Below, in pieces: positions 61,256 through 64,000 of a DNA stretch of 64,000 nucleotides. The notes beneath the pieces were generated by a model that did not search any database, was not told where the DNA came from, and saw nothing but the letters and a program-made list of their open reading frames with translations. This DNA is from Nitrososphaerota archaeon (lineage in GTDB: Archaea; Thermoproteota; Nitrososphaeria; Nitrososphaerales; Nitrosopumilaceae), in assembly GCA_028867755.1 (NCBI GenBank), contig JAGWFT010000001.1, positions 1,032,727-1,096,726 of the forward strand. The letters run 5' to 3'. The first letter of the stretch is position 1. Every line of letters starts with the position of its first letter. The position numbers were made by a program, and so were the translations under genes.

Positions 61256-61471
61256 TTAGTACTTTGGAATATGGTATTGACAGAAAAAGCGCATCTTTTG
61301 CCCTGTCTGTTTGGCAGTTACTGAAATCCCATCTTCTAGGCCTTTATCACATATAGTACATACTGCCTCTTTCACTGTTGTTTTTACTGACGCTTTTCTT
61401 TTTAAGAAATATAGATCTTGAAAAAGTAGAGCATTACTACTATTTGCTCGCCGAGCCAGTACCTGAGACAT
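61256..61471 (-). CDS. Small zinc-binding protein (71 aa)
   Basis: The C-terminal half has AVCTICDKGLEDGISV then MRFFCQYHIPKY, giving C-x2-C ... C-x2-H ligands. The N-terminal half is basic. A CTTTATATG box 26 nt before the ATG supports a leaderless transcript. It is divergent from trpE. Function not known. Confidence 0.72.
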   Translation of the reverse strand: MSQVLARRANSSNALLFQDLYFLKRKASVKTTVKEAVCTICDKGLEDGISVTAKQTGQKMRFFCQYHIPKY

Positions 61472-61501
61472 GCATTATAGATCGTCCCCAGCGCATATAA
61501 A

Positions 61502-61520
61502 GGTACCGTACCATACCGTA
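61502..61520. promoter_or_regulatory. TACC repeats between trpE and the zinc gene
   Basis: The 19-bp GGTACCGTACCATACCGTA has three TACC units about six bases apart. It lies upstream of the TATA boxes of both divergent genes (minus at 61493-61501, plus TTTTAAATA at about 61544). It could be an operator for one or both; no regulator is identified. Confidence 0.45.
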
Positions 61521-61579
61521 ACTTCCACTTGTAAGGTAGCTTAATTTTAAATATAGATAGAACCGAATGATTCGTATGG

Positions 61580-62935
61580 GTGGCCACATTTGGACATTCG
61601 AACCTTAAGATAGTACCCCTAGATTATTCTGGCTCCCAATTTGATCTGTATAACAAAATCTCTAGGAACTTTGAGTATTCATTTCTCTTTGAATCATTAA
61701 CTGGACCTGAAGAGCTAGCAGAAACATCAATCATGGGGTTTGACCCTTCAGTTATAGTCAAAGGTTTTGCAGATAGAATAACACTTCATTACAAAAATGG
61801 TACAACTACTGTCATCAAGACAAAAGATCCACTATCAGAGATCAAAAAATTACTTCATCAGGTTCCAGATCAGAAATACAGATACGTTGGCGGAGCAGTA
61901 GGGGTCATCAACTATGACGCTATCAGATTGTGGGAAAAAATTCCAGATTCACATAACAAAAATAACTCACCTGTAATGGAATTTGGAATTTATGATGACG
62001 GGATTATTTATGACAATAAAGAAAAAAAATCATTTTATCTCTATTATGATATAAACAGAATACAAAGACTTTCTTACAACGATACCAACTTTGGAGAGTT
62101 TTCCATGTCAGACGTTGAAGAAAATCTAGACAAGGAATATTTTGAGAACATGGTAAAGAAAGCAAAAAAGTACATACACGATGGAGATATTTTTCAGGTC
62201 GTACTTTCAAGAAAATTTAATTTTAGTGCTAATGGGGATTTACTGAAAGTCTACAAATCACTCAGACAAGTTAATCCATCTCCCTACATGTATCATATAA
62301 AATTAAACAATAAAACCATGATAGGATCTAGTCCAGAAATGTTATTACGTATTACTGGAAACACTGCTGAAACTTTCCCTATAGCTGGAACAAGGCCAAT
62401 TACAGACGATGAAAAAAAGAACGAGTCTATGAAGGAAGAATTACTACATGATGAGAAAGAATTAGCAGAACATACCATGTTAGTAGACCTAGGTCGCAAC
62501 GATATTGGACGGGTTTGTAAATACGGCTCGGTGCACGTAAAGGATCTCATGGCAGTAAAGAGATTCAGCCATGTACAGCACATAGTTACCCACGTAGTGG
62601 GTACACTTGATAAAAAATACGACATGTTTGACGCAGTCAAGGCAGTATTTCCCGCTGGTACTGTTTCTGGTGCTCCAAAGATAAGGGCAATGGAAATAAT
62701 AGATGAATTAGAACCAGATGCAAGAGGCCCTTATGCTGGAGCTATAGGATATTTCTCTTTTAATGGATGCTGTGATTTTGCAATTGCAATAAGAACAATT
62801 TTCATGGATGGAACTCAAGGTTTTATCCAAACAGGTGCAGGAATTGTTTCTGATTCAGTATCAGAGAATGAATGGATGGAAACTCAGCACAAGGCAAATG
62901 CAATGATATCAGCCCTAAAGGAGGCCACCAGATGA
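61580..62935 (+). CDS. trpE: Anthranilate synthase component I
   Basis: The 451-residue chorismate-using subunit has the PIAGTRPITDDEKKNESM loop, the conserved LVDLGRNDIGRVCK, HIVTHVVGTLD and FPAGTVSGAPKIRAMEII, with GPYAGAIGYFSFNG near the end. The start is at 61580 (ATG at 61576 is out of frame). It ends in an ATGA overlap with trpG, so translation is coupled. Confidence 0.95.
   Translation: MATFGHSNLKIVPLDYSGSQFDLYNKISRNFEYSFLFESLTGPEELAETSIMGFDPSVIVKGFADRITLHYKNGTTTVIKTKDPLSEIKKLLHQVPDQKYRYVGGAVGVINYDAIRLWEKIPDSHNKNNSPVMEFGIYDDGIIYDNKEKKSFYLYYDINRIQRLSYNDTNFGEFSMSDVEENLDKEYFENMVKKAKKYIHDGDIFQVVLSRKFNFSANGDLLKVYKSLRQVNPSPYMYHIKLNNKTMIGSSPEMLLRITGNTAETFPIAGTRPITDDEKKNESMKEELLHDEKELAEHTMLVDLGRNDIGRVCKYGSVHVKDLMAVKRFSHVQHIVTHVVGTLDKKYDMFDAVKAVFPAGTVSGAPKIRAMEIIDELEPDARGPYAGAIGYFSFNGCCDFAIAIRTIFMDGTQGFIQTGAGIVSDSVSENEWMETQHKANAMISALKEATR
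62917..62924 (+). promoter_or_regulatory. Strong ribosome-binding site for trpG
   Basis: AAAGGAGG lies 7 nt before the trpG ATG inside the trpE 3' end. It decides the trpG start at 62932 over an upstream open frame, and contrasts with the leaderless-type first genes of units. Confidence 0.75.
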
Positions 62936-63519
62936 AATTTTTAATCATTGATAATTATGATTCGTTTGTGTATAACATAGCTCAGCTTTTAGGCGAACTT
63001 GGAGTAGATTCTGATGTAATTAGAAATGACAAGATAACGCTAGACGAAATTAGAAAAGGAAATTATGATGCAATAATTATTTCACCAGGGCCGGGAACAC
63101 CAGAAGATGAAAAATATTTTGGAATTTGCACCAAGGTGATAAGAGAATTGGGCCCAACAAAACCAATCCTAGGGGTTTGCTTGGGTCATCAGGGAATAAT
63201 ACACGCATTTGGAGGAAAAGTCGTAAATGCAGTAAATGTGCGACATGGAAAAACTAGCCCTGTAAAACATCATGAATCTCCATTATTTGAGGGAGTTCAA
63301 AATCCATTCAGAGCTACAAGATATCACTCACTTGTAGGAGACAAAACAATAATTCCTGATGAGCTTAAAATTACTGCAGTTGCACAAGACGATGAGGAGA
63401 TAATGGCCATAAGCCACAAGAAATATCTCATCGAGGGAGTTCAATTCCACCCAGAATCAATCATGACAGGAGAGGGCAAAAAAATATTGAGTAATTTCAT
63501 AAAGTTGATCAAAAAATGA
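62932..63519 (+). CDS. trpG: Anthranilate synthase component II (glutamine amidotransferase)
   Basis: The 195-residue GATase supplies ammonia to TrpE. Motifs: IIDNYDSFVYN at the start, SPGPGTPED, the nucleophile GVCLGHQG, and the C-terminal GVQFHPES with His and Glu of the triad. ATG at 62932 is chosen because of the Shine-Dalgarno site and the family N-terminus. ATGA overlaps exist at both ends. Confidence 0.96.
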   Translation: MKFLIIDNYDSFVYNIAQLLGELGVDSDVIRNDKITLDEIRKGNYDAIIISPGPGTPEDEKYFGICTKVIRELGPTKPILGVCLGHQGIIHAFGGKVVNAVNVRHGKTSPVKHHESPLFEGVQNPFRATRYHSLVGDKTIIPDELKITAVAQDDEEIMAISHKKYLIEGVQFHPESIMTGEGKKILSNFIKLIKK

Positions 63520-64000
63520 TTTCAGAAACAATAACAAAACTTTCGCATAATCAAGATCTTAGCTACGATGAGATGCTCAATGTCATGAATGAGGTACTTG
63601 ATGGCAAGATCTCTGTTCAAGAGACTGCGAATTTTCTCAAAAATCTTACTGCAAAAGGCGAATCAAATGAGGAGCTCTTGGCGATGCTTGATACAATGCA
63701 AAAATACGCCATACACATAGAACCAAAATGCCGTGGAAGGATAATTGATGTCTGCGGTACTGGAGGAGACAAAATGCACACATTTAACGTATCAACGACT
63801 GCTGCATTTGTTATTGCAGCAGGAGGAGTAAGTGTAGCAAAGCATGGAAACAGGTCAACTTCCGGTATAAGTGGTAGTGCTGACATATTCGAATATTTTG
63901 GATATGATATCAATATGGAACCAAAGAAAATTAGAGAGATAATTGAAAAATTCAATATTGGTTTTATGTATGCACAAAAATTTCATCCAGCCATGAAAAA
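63516..64000 (+). CDS. trpD: Anthranilate phosphoribosyltransferase, 5' part only
   Basis: The gene runs off the right edge; about 161 codons are visible of an expected 340. It has the N-terminal helical domain, then the PRPP loop DVCGTGGDKMHTFNVST (about residues 77-93) and AKHGNRSTS. It adds PRPP to anthranilate. The ATG overlaps the trpG stop by 4 nt, completing the trpE-G-D order. Confidence 0.95.
   Translation, partial: MISETITKLSHNQDLSYDEMLNVMNEVLDGKISVQETANFLKNLTAKGESNEELLAMLDTMQKYAIHIEPKCRGRIIDVCGTGGDKMHTFNVSTTAAFVIAAGGVSVAKHGNRSTSGISGSADIFEYFGYDINMEPKKIREIIEKFNIGFMYAQKFHPAMK

Noticed and set aside
62872-62931. Longer upstream start for trpG
   Set aside because: A strong AAAGGAGG site 7 nt before ATG 62932 and the family N-terminus favour the short form.
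1-64000. CRISPR array, prophage or complete insertion sequence
   Set aside because: No regularly spaced repeats, cas, integrase, capsid or intact transposase genes are visible.

Overview
The window looks like chromosomal DNA of an ammonia-oxidising archaeon of the Nitrososphaerota (Thaumarchaeota), most likely the Nitrosopumilales/Nitrosotalea side. Evidence: AT-rich DNA; archaeal-type S10, EF-1 alpha, Rpo12, aRF1, ThrRS, PolB and PurP; a 3-hydroxyacyl-CoA dehydrogenase of the kind used in the 3-hydroxypropionate/4-hydroxybutyrate cycle; PEFG-CTERM surface proteins, a sorting signal known from this phylum; two membrane-anchored DsbA-like proteins; and many TTG starts lying about 25 nt downstream of a TATA box, which implies leaderless mRNAs. 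The genus is inferred, not shown. There is no CRISPR array, prophage or intact insertion sequence. One degraded transposase tail follows thrS.

Layout. 1-9 kb: type II GAPDH (5' part only), DsbA, HMG-CoA synthase, a ribbon-helix-helix microprotein, two small zinc proteins, then rpo12, rps10 and tuf on the minus strand, an FBP aldolase/phosphatase with a long Q/P/N-rich tail, a LOG-like protein and hydroxybutyryl-CoA dehydrogenase. 9-18 kb: small unknown genes, a stand-alone RAM protein, two PEFG-CTERM surface proteins flanking a replication/nucleotide block (Hef-like helicase, dCMP deaminase, PolB). 18-31 kb: SDR, TIGR00300 enzyme, GT-C glycosyltransferase, HD phosphohydrolase, PduO, tRNA-Phe, two paralogues of one thaumarchaeal family, two overlapping RAM genes, a VOC protein, a class III cyclase, a candidate structured RNA, and threonine dehydratase. 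31-42 kb: Nramp transporter with a DtxR-like operator, PRTase, tRNA-Val, thrS, transposase remnant, agmatinase, and a gatC-gatA-gatB unit beside aspS. 42-56 kb: UbiA, winged-helix regulator, purP, S-layer-like protein, ZIP transporter divergent from an HTH regulator, second DsbA, aRF1, histidine kinase, thioredoxin, HIT, secreted proteins. 56-64 kb: NDH-2, surface protein, ilvD, and trpE-trpG-trpD (trpD cut by the window end).

Functional threads. Gluconeogenesis (GAPDH, FBPA/ase), carbon fixation (hydroxybutyryl-CoA dehydrogenase, with PduO supplying adenosylcobalamin for methylmalonyl-CoA mutase), amino-acid synthesis (ilvA, ilvD, trpEGD), isoprenoid lipids (HMGS, UbiA), indirect Asn-tRNA formation (AspRS plus GatCAB), and metal uptake (Nramp, ZIP) with related inverted-repeat operators.

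Most notable observations: (1) three genes whose reading frames open well upstream of any ATG/GTG/TTG codon, two of them with a TATA box placed for a leaderless ATT or ATA start; (2) a two-membrane-helix gene broken only by an A6 run; (3) a 72-nt candidate RNA closed by a perfect 9-bp stem; (4) a 16-bp perfect inverted repeat bracketing a start codon; (5) a shared operator motif at the Nramp and ZIP genes; (6) about ten small Cys-rich proteins, several previously easy to miss; (7) the disordered tail on FBPA/ase; (8) matching PCNA-binding C-termini on PolB and the neighbouring helicase.
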